DNA of 64,000 nucleotides from Ciona intestinalis (GCF_000224145.3 NC_020173.2:4103001-4167000), one strand, 5' to 3'. Numbered from the stretch's first letter, positions 34,289 through 46,513 are shown. The notes: generated by a model not told the origin, from the sequence alone. Numbers and translations are program-made.

Positions 34289-37200
34289 CTTATCACCACT
34301 GTCGACTGTAGTTGCTACAATGCTTGAATCATCCATTATTTCATCATTTTCTGTGGTGATGTCACTTATTTTACGTTTCCTACTCGAAGTATTCAAAACT
34401 TCTTCATTGGTTTCTTCTTGCTTAGCTGGAAACATTATCGTCATAGTTTTAATATATTACTAAAACATTTTATTTTTTTATATTAATGTATTTTCATTAT
34501 AATTCATTTTTATATAAAAAATATTACATTAATTTTTACTTTTTAACTGTTTTTGGTAAAAATCGACACCCATTACAGAAAAAAAGACTACTGTGGATTC
34601 GTATGGAGATATACAACATACAGCAATTTTAAGGGCATTTGCATCAAAAACATAGTATTATAAACTACATAGTTTTAAAAATCTGTAAAAGAAACTCGTA
34701 AAACAGATTTAAATAAATACGTGGAGATGTGTTGGTATTTATGTCTTTATATATTGAAACAATGTAAAAGATCGAAAACTACTCACAAGAATTTGTTGAT
34801 ATTAAAGATGGATCTGACATCACAATATCTTCTTGTTCTTGCTGTTGTTGTTTTAGTTCTTCATGTTTATTATTCCTATTATCATTATTTTGTATCGGAA
34901 TTTCTGGTGTAAGTTTCTCTGGTGTTTCACCTATTAAAGTTTGTTTAATCAGTGAAAAACAACAAAATATTTTTTTCTCATCAGAATTTAAAAAGCCATG
35001 TTTTAAATGATGTGGTGAAGTAAAATAGTGCAAATATAAAACAGAGACAACATTTTGGGTATATTGTAAGCGTACCTAAATAATTGGCTAAACTTTTAAA
35101 AGCAATTGCGCTTAATAAGTCTAGATGTTTTCCACCAAGTAAAACGTTATACTAATTTCAACAAAATTCCAAATTTTTTTAATGTTCAAAATTTTGTAAC
35201 ATTTTTTTCATTTTTTTGGAACTAATATATTGTGATAAAATAATACAGGAAAATTTAGAGATTAATTTAACTTACAAGTTATGTTGTTTTCTGCATCTGA
35301 ATCAATATTCTGTGAATTAATCTGCACTTCTGCCTCTGTGTTAGACGCACAGACTTTGCCAGCTTCACCATCAATGTTATCATTACAATGCAAAGGTAAA
35401 TTGATGGGAGTAATATCATCAACAGGTTCTTCCACGTTTGACTGCGGAACTTTCACAGCTTGAGCTTCCCAAACTTTCAAGCAATCTTCGCCAAAAGTTG
35501 ACGATGTTCTGTGTAAAAGTGTGTAAGAAATATAGGACTTTTTTTTTATAAATATTTTTCTGTGAGTACCTTTGAATAAAAAAAAAAGATTCTTAGTCTC
35601 CTACGAAGAACGTAATGAAGAAAAATGACACGTACACATGATTGTGCTTTTAACAGAAACAGATATATTCTGTGTTCTTTTAATTAATAATTATAATTAT
35701 TTACGAAAAATAATCTTTCCACTTGTTTTAAAACATTAACTAGAAAAGTTTTTCCCTTGTTTTTAGTTAATAAAAAATGTTCCACTTGTTCTTAATTGTT
35801 AATTAAAAATCTAAACTTTCCCCTTGACCCCTTATTTTTACCATTTAAAAATTGTTTTAAGAAAACCTAATTATCCCTTATTTTGAATATTAATCAGGAA
35901 AAAGTATCCACCTGTGCATTGGTGCGGAACGGGGGTGAGTGACGTGGGTGAGGGTGATGCAAGCTTCCGTACAAAAAAACCGAACATCCGGGGATTGATC
36001 GTGATTTGACCCGTGCGAAAATATCCGAGATGAATATTGAAGAGGAGACGGCCATGATGGGGAAGATGAGATGGTGAGCGAGAGAAGAAGATGGTACAGT
36101 TGGAGGCGGACGGATTCGCAACTATGTAAGTGGAGGTTGTAACATGGTGTTGTCATATAGGGTGTTGTCATATTGTCATATTTTAAAGCACCATAATGTT
36201 GATCATATTTTTTTAATTTTAAACAAACTTGCTAAAATGAAGTTACACTCATAGTCATGGTCATATGTTTTAGAACTCCAGTTTTATTTTATACCTAAAA
36301 CATATTTTACTCTGCTGTTAGTGTCTATACATACAAGCAGAGCCATAAATTGCTAAAATGCAGATACACTCATAGCTGTAAAATTAATATGACGGGTGTC
36401 CTGTTTCATACACCTTGTGCCTTATTTCAAGTTACCACGTATATAACTTTTTGGTGAATATTTTTTGTGTTTTTTTTTGTATGGCTGACACTTTAGGACA
36501 ACCCATTACTGACCACTGGGTTGGAGGAATTGTGATTAAGTGTTTTGCCCAAGGAAACATACGCCTATGTGGTAGCAGAGACAAGCCTTGAAGCCGTAAC
36601 CTCTAGGTTATAGGTGGGCATTCCAACCACTTTGCTACGGCGCCAGATATTGCATAACCCAATGTAAATTTTTTTAAATGTAAAAAGCTATGTATTTAAG
36701 ACAAAAAAGTCAAATGAGTTATACAGAAAACTTTTACTAATATTTTATTCATAACGAGAGCTGACCAAAAACAGAGAACATAATCGTGTGTCATGTAAAG
36801 AATTCAAAGAGTAATTCAAAAAAGTTGAAGTACCTGTTATATGGTTGTAGATTTGGGTCTTTTTGAATTAGCTTCATACATATAGCAACTACACTTTCTT
36901 GCAACATTTTATGAACATTCACTGACAATTGTGGGCCAAGATACAACACGCATAATCGACCAACTATAAAAACATCATTTTAGGCAATTAAATAAATTCC
37001 ATATGTAGTAGGCCAAGTAGGGTCAGGGTGGGGGAAGATGGGACTCCTTTTCACGCTATTTGCCTGTCCGTCCCATTTGTGATTATTGGGAATAGACAAA
37101 GAACATTCTAAGAATTGTAAAACCGTATCTTTACAACTTCCATAGACTGCTGTTAATTGCGAAAAATCTTTATATTATACAATTTGTTGGACTTTTTCTG

Positions 37201-40200
37201 TAACATATTTCGTAGCACCAGTCTGTTATGTATTTTTTTACACAAGAAATCATTAGATACACAAAATTTATTGGAGTGAATATATTAGTCATCTTACCTT
37301 CTAAAGCTTTAGTACAAACTTCCCAATTCGAAGAATTGTCAAAAATTCTTGATCCAGACAAACCAGTTAAATTGTTCAATTTGTTTTTGTTACGATTTTT
37401 TTCATATAAATTTTCTCCCTGACCTGACAACTAAATTAAAAATAAAATTAATTACTTTTTACGCGCCCTTTAAAAAAATTATAAATATGTAGTAGGGTGG
37501 GGAAAGATGGGACATCTGTTTATTCCATTTTTTCTTCCCATTTGGTAGCAGAAAATACAAAGAATTAGAAAACCATAACCTTACGACTACCATAGATCGT
37601 TGTTAATTGTTTAAAACCCAATCAGGATATTTAGGTATTATGTGCTAAAGGTGTCCCATCTTCCCCCATCCTACTATACATGTTAGGAAGTAATTTTTGT
37701 CAAGCAAATTAAGATATGCAGAAATAAATTAACAAAAACAAGAAAAACAACTGTTTAAAATAATATATATTTATAAGGGCGCAACAATACAACTTACCTT
37801 AATATTATCTGGTGTAGGAAGAATGTCTTTAATTAATAATTCCAACATTGGTTCCACAACATGGGATTCACCACATAAGAAGTTACTCTTAGACCCACAA
37901 CACTACATAAAGAAATGTTGTAAATATTAAAAAATGATTATCCAAAAAGTTGTAAAAACATATTTTAAGTAGCGAACTGTGTTTTGGCAGACTAAACAGC
38001 GGAAATACAATATGTTCTTTATTCTTAATGAGCTGATATAAGATTATTTGCATTAAGCCTGGTAGCAGAAGTAACAAAACAGAATACTAGATTATGGTAC
38101 AAAACAACCTTTATTTACTTATGCTGGCAGAGATGTCATATAAAGAAATTATCAACAAGAAAAACATAAAAAGAAATATATAGTTTGATGGGAAAAGATA
38201 TATATAACTTTTTTTTATTCTATTTACTTATCCCATTCGATGGTAAACAAAGAACATTCAAAGAATTAGAAACCTGTATCCGCATGACTCCCATATACTG
38301 TTTTTAATTGTTTAAAACACGGTCTTTGTTTAAAACAAGGATTTCGGGATATAATAAGCTACAGGTGTTCTATTTTCCCCCACCCGACTATATACGTAAT
38401 TACTTTAATCCAACAGGACACAGAGTTGTATATTTGGAGTCGGATCTCAGAAAACAAATTTGTTCGACCAGCCATTGGTGTTCGGTCACGCCATAATGTC
38501 AACAAGTTCAAAAATATTTGATTGAGCGCTGAAGAATGACGACTTATATGTTGCCGACATCTGTAAAGTACATTTATAACAATATGATATAATAAGTGAT
38601 TACCATTGGAGGTGGAAATCCAATGAATTATATGAGTAGAGTACGTATAGGACTTTTTGTGAATTTTTACAGCACCACAATTCTTTTATATAGGCCTATC
38701 CGCCTATATGCATAAGCATGATATATTTGTTTTTATTTTTTAATAAATTTTGTATTAGGATTTATGTGATTTACCCAGTTTTCCAAAGTTAAACGAAGGA
38801 CGAATGAATATGTTAAAGTTTTTAGGTAGATCTATTATTTATATTTTAAACATTGTTTCACTGCTTCAATACCTCAAAGCCACAAATTCGATGATGAAAA
38901 ATTAAAACCAAAAAGTTAAAAATTAACTAATCTAAGGTATTGGGATAAGGATTGTTGACACAAAACTAAATGGAACCATATTTAACTTACTGTCTGGTGA
39001 GAACATCGAACACGTTTAAACAACTCATGTGAATGTCGCATAAATATGAACTTCTTAATATTTTTTCACTCGTAAATCCCTGGAACAAAAGTTATTAGGT
39101 AAATAAATATAAGTTATATATACTTAAATAATTTGTGATACTCGGTAAAATTTTGGGGAAAAAAAAGGGGATGGGACACCTTACATTCTATTTTGTCAGC
39201 TCATTTGATAGTAAACAAAGATCATTTAAAAAATTATAAATCCATATCCTCACAGCTTCTATAGACCAGTGTTAATTATTTAAAACGCAATCGAGATATT
39301 TGGATATTATATTCTAAAGGTGTTTCACCTTCTCCCACCCGACTATATTATATATTAATATTGTTTTAAATATATAATAGATATTATATCAATGTAAATA
39401 TATATATCATTAATACAAACCAGTTGTTTAGGATTAACGTTGAAACATGAAAGGAGAAAATAAAATATTCGTTCGAATGGAATTTCAACTTGAGCGGGAA
39501 GATTTACTTCAAGGAGAGAAGACAAACATTCACAAAATGTAAATAACCTAAAAAAAAAAATTAAAACAGAAACTTTGTCATAACTGTTGCTGTCAAACTA
39601 TAAATCTAAAACAGGTTTTATAAATTTAATTTTTTTAAGATTTTTTTTTATTTTAAAGACTGTAATGCGGTAATTCGTTTACAAAATTTTAAATAAACCT
39701 AGTGGGCACCAAAAACATTAGTTTCGCAATGGGTTACACGAAGTAGGAAAAAAACAGTTTCTATATACTACATGTCACATCTAAACCAAAATATTTAAGG
39801 CAGAGTTGACCCATTACCCTAGAATAATACAACATAAGTTAGATAATAATATACCAACATCTAGTGCCCTATGGAAAAAAAATAAGCAGTGCACTTTCAA
39901 TAAGCATACTGCTGCTAAAGTACCTTTGTATTAGCTGGTTACTTAGAAGAGGTTCTTCTTTAGATAAAGGTGGGAATTGAATTGATAACATAAGTAAAGA
40001 TGGGTCCAGTATTTCTGTTAAAATAAGTTTGATTAAACCAATGAATGAATGCTCAACTCAATGGTAATACTTTATCAAAGGGTTCAGGCGTATAGTCATA
40101 CACCTCTTTTTTGAAAGTGTTTCACTTTTTGGTACGATCGAAGTGATTACCATAAACACCATTACAATTTTTTCAAAGATACAACACCCACAATGGTGGC

Positions 40201-40586
40201 AGCAACATGCCTTGGCTGGTATCCTCAAGGCTAAAGCATATGCACTTGTTCTTCCCAACCGATCTAACTACTGTGACTATCACTGCCTCCCAATGAATTT
40301 ATTAAAAAAATCTTGCTTATAATTTATAAAACTAAAAAAATTGCTTTTAATTTATAAAAACAAAAAAATCTGTACTATAATTTATGAAACTAAAAAATCC
40401 TGCTAATAATTTATAAAATTAAAAAATTCTGGTCATTATTTACCTTCATTATGATGATCATCAAATAAACATGAACAAATATGATCCAAACAATCCAATA
40501 TATCTGTTATCTGTTGTTGCCACTGCATAACATGATTCCTTCTACCAGTTCCACCACCTCCTAATACAGGGATATAACTCCAACAC
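34289..40586 (-). CDS. PELP1: PELP1 (Rix1-complex ribosome biogenesis factor), N-terminus missing
   Basis: PELP1 scaffolds the PELP1-TEX10-WDR18 (Rix1) complex in 60S subunit maturation. Exons 5' to 3': 40444-40586, 39924-40014, 39421-39547, 38991-39079, 37798-37902, 37298-37430, 36834-36963, 35912-36121, 35276-35508, 34787-34930 and 34289-34425. Diagnostic stretches are CWSYIPVLGGGGTGRR, CLSSLLEVNLPAQVEIP (human has a similar VSVPVQEILDFICR segment next), SNWEVCTKALE, and the exon with VRLQLYHLLLSLT, FFCTEACITLTHVTHPRS. The C-terminal part is polar and Gln/Asp/Glu-rich with a basic SSRKRK signal (possible nuclear import). It lacks the long poly-Glu of vertebrates. The first roughly 250 residues should lie in the 1000-N gap. 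The 38991-39079 exon is one base out of phase with the next (see findings). The final exon was not found: either there is a short read-through (stop near 34268) or the exon was missed. Confidence 0.85.
36388..36652 (+). repeat. SINE-like repeat with tRNA-like 3' end
   Basis: This is one of the fullest copies: TTTCATACACCTTGTGCC, GACCACTGGGTTGGAGGAAT, CCAAGGAAACATACGCC, then GCCTTGAAGCCGTAACCTC and GCTACGGCGCCAG. The 3' third, read in reverse, resembles a tRNA (GGCGCCGTAGCAAAGTGGTT as A box, a B-box-like stretch 40 bases on). Confidence 0.7.
37022..37180. mobile_element. MITE, left part only
   Basis: GGGTGGGGGAAGATGGGACT start; the copy stops after CATAGACTGCTGTTAATTG without a right terminus. 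In PELP1 intron. Confidence 0.7.
37491..37676. mobile_element. MITE, full length
   Basis: AGTAGGGTGGGGAAAGATGG to CATCTTCCCCCATCCTACTA. In PELP1 intron. Confidence 0.85.
38181..38391. mobile_element. MITE, diverged, with internal duplication
   Basis: The left end is eroded (TAGTTTGATGGGAAAAGATA). The internal TTTAAAACACGG piece is duplicated (GTCTTTGTTTAAAACAAGG). The right end is TTTTCCCCCACCCGACTA. Confidence 0.7.
39152..39346. mobile_element. MITE, diverged
   Basis: GGGGATGGGACACCTTACAT to AGGTGTTTCACCTTCTCCCA, then CCCGACTA. Confidence 0.75.
40025..40265 (+). repeat. SINE-like repeat, strongly diverged
   Basis: GAATGAATGCTC, CATACACCTC, and CACCCACAATGGTGGCAGCA mark a decayed copy in a PELP1 intron. 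Confidence 0.45.
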
Positions 40587-40717
40587 CTGGTTTGACAAAA
40601 AATAACATAAATATATATATATAAATATATAATGTTAACTTTTTTAAATTGTGGTAAGTTTATATATTATATATATACCCTACTAATAGTAGGCTACTAT
40701 ACATACATATATATATA

Positions 40718-40799
40718 TAGTAGGTGAGGGAGACGCACCCTTTAGCACATAATATACAAATATCTTGATCTTGTTATACAATTACAACAGTATCTGAGA
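40718..40799. mobile_element. MITE, left part, truncated by gap
   Basis: TAGTAGGTGAGGGAGACGCA then TAGCACATAATATAC; it runs into the N run. Confidence 0.7.
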
Positions 40800-41799
40800 N
40801 NNNNNNNNNNNNNNNNNNNNNNNNNNNNNNNNNNNNNNNNNNNNNNNNNNNNNNNNNNNNNNNNNNNNNNNNNNNNNNNNNNNNNNNNNNNNNNNNNNNN
40901 NNNNNNNNNNNNNNNNNNNNNNNNNNNNNNNNNNNNNNNNNNNNNNNNNNNNNNNNNNNNNNNNNNNNNNNNNNNNNNNNNNNNNNNNNNNNNNNNNNNN
41001 NNNNNNNNNNNNNNNNNNNNNNNNNNNNNNNNNNNNNNNNNNNNNNNNNNNNNNNNNNNNNNNNNNNNNNNNNNNNNNNNNNNNNNNNNNNNNNNNNNNN
41101 NNNNNNNNNNNNNNNNNNNNNNNNNNNNNNNNNNNNNNNNNNNNNNNNNNNNNNNNNNNNNNNNNNNNNNNNNNNNNNNNNNNNNNNNNNNNNNNNNNNN
41201 NNNNNNNNNNNNNNNNNNNNNNNNNNNNNNNNNNNNNNNNNNNNNNNNNNNNNNNNNNNNNNNNNNNNNNNNNNNNNNNNNNNNNNNNNNNNNNNNNNNN
41301 NNNNNNNNNNNNNNNNNNNNNNNNNNNNNNNNNNNNNNNNNNNNNNNNNNNNNNNNNNNNNNNNNNNNNNNNNNNNNNNNNNNNNNNNNNNNNNNNNNNN
41401 NNNNNNNNNNNNNNNNNNNNNNNNNNNNNNNNNNNNNNNNNNNNNNNNNNNNNNNNNNNNNNNNNNNNNNNNNNNNNNNNNNNNNNNNNNNNNNNNNNNN
41501 NNNNNNNNNNNNNNNNNNNNNNNNNNNNNNNNNNNNNNNNNNNNNNNNNNNNNNNNNNNNNNNNNNNNNNNNNNNNNNNNNNNNNNNNNNNNNNNNNNNN
41601 NNNNNNNNNNNNNNNNNNNNNNNNNNNNNNNNNNNNNNNNNNNNNNNNNNNNNNNNNNNNNNNNNNNNNNNNNNNNNNNNNNNNNNNNNNNNNNNNNNNN
41701 NNNNNNNNNNNNNNNNNNNNNNNNNNNNNNNNNNNNNNNNNNNNNNNNNNNNNNNNNNNNNNNNNNNNNNNNNNNNNNNNNNNNNNNNNNNNNNNNNNN
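40800..41799. other. Assembly gap (exactly 1000 N)
   Basis: The round number suggests a nominal gap of unknown true length. It should hide the 5' exons of PELP1 and all later exons of the membrane protein that starts at 41915. Confidence 0.97.
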
Positions 41800-41915
41800 T
41801 GATAAAATGCGCGAAGAAGTCCATTCATTACTGCAACGGCAAGAACGAGCCACCTTACTGCGTACGTCTTCGTTTCACCATAACTGTCTTTTACCGCTTC
41901 CCTTTCCATGTTCAA
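41800..41915 (-). CDS. First exon of a multi-pass membrane protein, probably MFS transporter (partial)
   Basis: Only about 38 residues are visible. They start MNMEREAVKDSYGETKTYAV and continue into a hydrophobic helix (RWLVLAVAVMNGLLRAF). A short charged N-terminus, a basic residue, then a helix ending in NGLL-like sequence is the usual start of major facilitator carriers such as SLC49 (FLVCR-type) or SLC16. The sequence enters N immediately. The family call is inferred from one helix only. A second methionine two codons downstream could also be the start. Confidence 0.45.
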
Positions 41916-42367
41916 TGACCGAAAAATTTTATATTAAAATCTTTTTATCAGCTGCTGGTCACTGTCATACATATACACACAACCGCAGGAAAGTCTTTGG
42001 GTGCTAAAGTTTTTCCAATCATAAATCAGTTATTAAATCAAAAACGGAAGCTTCTTTAACTATAACAGTACCATGATATAACACTTTATATCACATTTTC
42101 TCTCTGACATAAAGATACAGTAACAGCATTACAATGCTTTCATGAAACGTCGTATGTTTCCTATATTGTAATGCGTAAACGGAAGCTATATATGCGTTTT
42201 TTTTTAAACGACGGGACTTCGACAATTAAGTTACCAGCACATTATATCGGAAACATAATAGGTTAGTAGTGCATGGAGGTTACCCAAAATAAAAAAATTT
42301 TATTTATCTTTTTAAATACTATGCCAAAATTATTAACAGGACGACTTGTTCTATTGATTAAAGGCTC

Positions 42368-42460
42368 GGCGCATATGTCTTTGAGCAAGACACTTACCGG
42401 CAAATGCTTCAACCCAGTGGTCACTAATGAGTTGTCCAAATCATCAGGCCTGTCCAAATC
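42368..42460 (-). repeat. SINE-like repeat fragment
   Basis: TCTTTGAGCAAGACACTTAC, CAACCCAGTGGTCACTAATG and GAGTTGTCCAAAT on the reverse strand. Confidence 0.65.
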
Positions 42461-42498
42461 ATAATATAAAAGATTACTAAGTATGTTATAGTTAGATA

Positions 42499-42692
42499 TA
42501 GTAGGGTGGGGGGAGATACACCTTTAAGGCACATAATGTCCAAACATCCTGACCTGTTTTAAACAATTAACAACGGTATATGAGAGTCGTGAATATCCGG
42601 TTTTGTATTTCATTGAATGATCTTTGTTTAATACCAAATGGGACGAAAATATTAGAACAAAAATGTGTCTCATCTTTCCGTACTCTACTATA
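42499..42692. mobile_element. MITE, full length, reverse orientation
   Basis: TAGTAGGGTGGGGGGAGATA to CTCATCTTTCCGTACTCTAC. Confidence 0.85.
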
Positions 42693-43150
42693 TATTATAA
42701 TACGTGGAGTTCTGATAAAACAAAAAAAACTAGAATAACCGATTTTCATGTTATACTTCATATAAATGGAAAATACGAACCAACAAAGGCGTTTTTATTC
42801 AAAGATTTTAAATTTTGGGTTCGATTACGTCATGGTATATCGTCACGCATGACTTTTCCCATTCTTCTGTATATATGACGTCAGGTTATATAGTGTCTCC
42901 TCAGTTACTCGTGATAGCGAGTAGAATACCGAGCAAGAACTGTAATTCTGTTTCGAGATATATCAGCACGACTAAATCAAAACTGAGGTCTTAGCTCTTA
43001 GACTATCGCAGTGTAAGTCCTGTATTAGTAAGTTGTTCGTCGGTCACTTGGTTACACGTTTGGTTCTATAACAGTTTAGCGTATATATAGAACTGTAATT
43101 GATAACCATATGTTACATATACGTGTATATTTTGTTGTATCATTGTATAA

Positions 43151-43343
43151 CACGGTGAGGTAAAATGAGATAACGTTAGCACCTAAATCCCATATTTCAC
43201 AATCGTGTTTTGAACATTTAACAAGGCTCTTTTAAACTCGTGAGGCTACGGTTATATATTTCTTTAAATTACTTTTTTGTTTACTACAAAATAGGACGGG
43301 AAAAATTACTGAAAACATGATCCATCTTACCCCACAGTACTAT
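43151..43343. mobile_element. MITE, diverged subfamily
   Basis: CACGGTGAGGTAAAATGAGA to ATCCATCTTACCCCACAGTA; the TTACCCCACAGTACTA terminus is shared with the copies at 49771 and 59583, which suggests a subfamily. Confidence 0.75.
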
Positions 43344-44155
43344 TGAGTCATGGCATGCTTCATTTCATCGCAATGTGGTTCTGGTATGCGGTTATACCGC
43401 CGGTGGGTACCTGAAGTTTACTCATATGTTATCAGTCAACAAGGCCACAATAAATGAGCCAGTATAATGCTCGTAAACAACTCAGAGTGTAAAGTTATAG
43501 CGTGGTATAAAATACGTTTTGTCCTTGTGAAAATACAGGTCAAATTTAAATTGTTTAAAGTGGATAATTACAGCGCTTCGACAGATGTTACACGCCCTCG
43601 TTGACACAAAAGACATAATTTCGAATGAAATTGCTTATTTAGCCACGCCCGTCATTAAAATAACGCAATCTATTTTGTTTATCGTAAATTAGCGTTTTAA
43701 TTTTAAGAAAAAGTAATTACAATGTCCCCTCTACATTTAAATACGTACGTGATTGCCTAAAGCTAAAACACCACGATTCAAACCAATGCAGTAAAATGGA
43801 GCGAAAAGCTTGCAAAGCCTCTGTTACAGCAAGTACAACAATACGAGTATTTGTCAACAACAAAACATTAACTGCAGGAATTCGTTAACGAGACAGTTTA
43901 TTGAGAATGTATGGTTTGTAAAGCTATGCACCATCAACCAAGTAGTCAGCGGCTTTTAAACTTAGTCTGTATAAATATGTTTAAATCTTGTTTTATGTAT
44001 TGTTATATAAAGGCAGCTACAAAGTGTTACGTATTTTAATAAATGTCTTTTGCTGATTCTCTGCCATTCCTAATTTTCGACAGTCATATATACGTTATTT
44101 TTTCGACAGTCATAAGAATCCCCGCCCTACTATATATAGTATATAGTCATATATA

Positions 44156-44350
44156 TAGTAGGGTTGGGGAAGATGGTATACCTTTTGCATGTATTATCCA
44201 AATATCTTTATCGTGTTTTAAACAATTAACAACATTCTACGGGAGTCGTGGGGATACAGTTTTATAATTCCTTGAATGCTCTTTGTTTACTACTAAACCA
44301 GACGAGAAAATGAAGTTTTAAAGGTGTCTCATCTTCCCTACCCTATATAT
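44156..44350. mobile_element. MITE, full length, reverse orientation
   Basis: TAGTAGGGTTGGGGAAGATG to CTCATCTTCCCTACCCTATA. Confidence 0.85.
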
Positions 44351-45202
44351 ATAATTATATACGAAGTTTGTTTTAAGTTATGGAATATTGTATAGTGAAA
44401 CAAAACCAGCATTGGCGTCTTTAAAACGAACTCCTAATTATTACACAGCTTGTCAAAGTACTAACAATGAATTGAGTACACAGTGTTTAAGTCCTGTTTA
44501 AACAGTAATCATTCGTAGTGGTAGTCAGGTATATGTACACTGGCTTGTTATTAACCGCTTGTATTTTATGAATTTCGTGCAGAAAATATGCAAAATTAGG
44601 TCGTCGTGATTAATTTTAAAAGAACGGAAATCACAATAACGTGGTATGAGTATATCTGGAGTCTAGACAATAAACATATGCTTTAATTAAATTAAGTCAA
44701 AACAGAGTTTTGTAAATAAATTCGAAAACGTTTTTTAATTATTGACGAGGTATATCTTCTGAGGTCGGAAGGTAAGAATAGATGAATGGAAACCCCGTGG
44801 TTTATTATAGGGGTGCCAAAACTATTGTATTGTCTGTATTGATAAACTGAACAATACGCGAACTGGCATTAGGAGCTATTGACTTTCTTTTGTTTGAGTT
44901 TGTGACTGCGTTTTTATCGCTGTGTTTTGTTTGGCCCCACACTCCATATAAATGGCAAATAACCAGCTGGGCTGTAAAATCAAGTAGCTAATATATCAGG
45001 GCAGTTTTGAATCAGTGGTTTGGTTTGAGATATTGAATGCTATAGGTTTTAAAACATATTGCTATAGGTTATACATACGCGATGTAGTGTTGTTTTTGGC
45101 ACGACTACTAACTTTATTTGTCAGATTATATTAAAGTTAGAGCTTGATTAAAATCTCAATAATACGAAGTTATATATAAATGTTATTTATTTTTTAATAA
45201 GG

Positions 45203-45228
45203 TATAAAAGTTAGGCAGTTATTTGCAT
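45203..45228 (+). promoter_or_regulatory. TATAAAAG and octamer ATTTGCAT just upstream of the 7TM start
   Basis: TATAAAAG (45203-45210) and ATTTGCAT (45221-45228) lie 27 and 9 bases before the ATG. As a core promoter this would give a leader of only a few bases. GTTAGGCAG between them could instead be a trans-splice acceptor. Function is not shown. Confidence 0.3.
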
Positions 45229-45236
45229 GGTTTTAA

Positions 45237-46331
45237 ATGGAAAATACTACGAGTTTTCCTGAGGATGCCGACATTACTCGCTTTGTTGTTTTGGAAACGT
45301 CGTTTTCATTCCTAACACTTATTGTTCTGTACATTGTGTTCTGCCTATTGTGGTATGAACGGACATTATTGCGCAACGGTTCGCCGGGAACTAGCGGTTC
45401 AACACCGACCAACACGGCAAAATATGCGCTGGCAATGAGAGTACAGTCAATTCTTGGACCAGTTTTCTTTTTGGGGCGACTCGCCACTGATCACTACGAG
45501 TTACTGGAGCAGTACTTGCAAAAAGAGCCCCATGATTTCTGCAATGTGACATGGATTGTTAAAATTGTCTGTACTGCATTATGTATTTCAATGGTGTACC
45601 TCTTTCTCTGGACGAGGCAAAGTTTCTGTTACTCTGATCAGTCAATGCGCCATTTAACAACTTGCGCTACGACTGCTCTTAGCTGGGCGACTCTTGCTTT
45701 AATATTTATAGCCGAGATAATTTGTACAATATTATTTGGTGCAACTCGGTTTTACCGACTGACTGCAAGAGGATGTGTTTTAGACAAATCTACTATCCCG
45801 GAAAACATCCCATGGATCGTACTCGCCGTATCTACAGTTGGGTTTCAAGCTTTACTCTGTGGCTTGTTTCTCTATCCACTACTGAAACACAGATCAGTTG
45901 GAACGAGCAGCATTAGGGCGTTCTTGCCTTTGGTGAAGCGAACCACAATAACAGCAACAATTTGTATATCCAGTGACATTACTGCTACAATTATAATACT
46001 TTTTGTTGACGACCAGTACAATGTAGTTTCTGACCTCGCCTATGCTTTAAACCTGATGATTAACGTCGTGTCTGTTATTGCGGCGTTTCGAGATTGGAGA
46101 GTAAAGTTATTTCCTATGTGTGTGGCAGGCCGACGTCGCAGCGATGACTTATCCATCGCAGGAGAGACAAATCATTCGGGGGTTTGTTCCGCGAATCGCA
46201 GCAAATTTACCTCTACTGGCGACCATGCGACAAAAATTCAAACAATTTCAACTGGTAATATATTTTCGAAACAATTAAGTGACCAAGCACACGTAAATAA
46301 TGTCGCTGATATTCAAGATGAAAGTTTATAG
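45237..46331 (+). CDS. Orphan seven-transmembrane protein, intronless
   Basis: This 364-residue protein has an extracellular-like N-terminus with a glycosylation site (MENTTS), seven hydrophobic segments (roughly residues 17-38, 65-82, 98-124, 140-165, 185-212, 235-257 and 262-285) and a Ser/Thr-rich cytoplasmic tail of about 65 residues. Segment 3 ends LFLWTRQSFCY and segment 7 is followed by a helix-8-like AFRDWRVKLFP. A cysteine before segment 3 (FCNVTW) and one in the second outer loop (RGCVLDK) could form the standard GPCR disulphide. It lacks a clear DRY or NPxxY motif, so it is not an ordinary rhodopsin-class receptor. I do not recognise a named family; a lineage-specific receptor family is plausible. 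A polyadenylation signal AATAAA lies at 46446-46451. Being intronless is common in GPCR expansions. Confidence 0.75.
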   Translation: MENTTSFPEDADITRFVVLETSFSFLTLIVLYIVFCLLWYERTLLRNGSPGTSGSTPTNTAKYALAMRVQSILGPVFFLGRLATDHYELLEQYLQKEPHDFCNVTWIVKIVCTALCISMVYLFLWTRQSFCYSDQSMRHLTTCATTALSWATLALIFIAEIICTILFGATRFYRLTARGCVLDKSTIPENIPWIVLAVSTVGFQALLCGLFLYPLLKHRSVGTSSIRAFLPLVKRTTITATICISSDITATIIILFVDDQYNVVSDLAYALNLMINVVSVIAAFRDWRVKLFPMCVAGRRRSDDLSIAGETNHSGVCSANRSKFTSTGDHATKIQTISTGNIFSKQLSDQAHVNNVADIQDESL

Positions 46332-46513
46332 CGGTAATACACACTGTACTTTTAAAATATATATTACATTATTTCACATTTATTTATTTATTATTATTGT
46401 TATTTTTCGCACTTATTTCTGCCAGCTGTATGTTTTTGTTCACGAAATAAATCATTTACCGCGCTTTTCAAATTAAATAACAAACAAAACTGTTGTATCA
46501 TCTATGCATAACA

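Larger units (their letters stand above)
41916..45236. other. Intergenic between membrane-protein exon and 7TM gene (divergent)
   Basis: The two flanking genes point away from each other, so both promoters lie here. Contents: a SINE fragment (42368-42460), three full MITEs, a CRE-type palindrome TGACGTCA near 42880 with no gene start close by, and a TA-rich microsatellite (44130-44160). No exon is seen. Confidence 0.5.

Noticed and set aside
40742..41915. Three minus-strand frames of about 360-377 codons
   Set aside because: Almost all of their length is N; only the 38 residues at 41800-41915 are real sequence.
42878..42890. CRE (TGACGTCA) as a promoter element
   Set aside because: The nearest supported gene starts are about 1 kb and 2.3 kb away, and one 8-bp match in 64 kb is expected by chance often enough.
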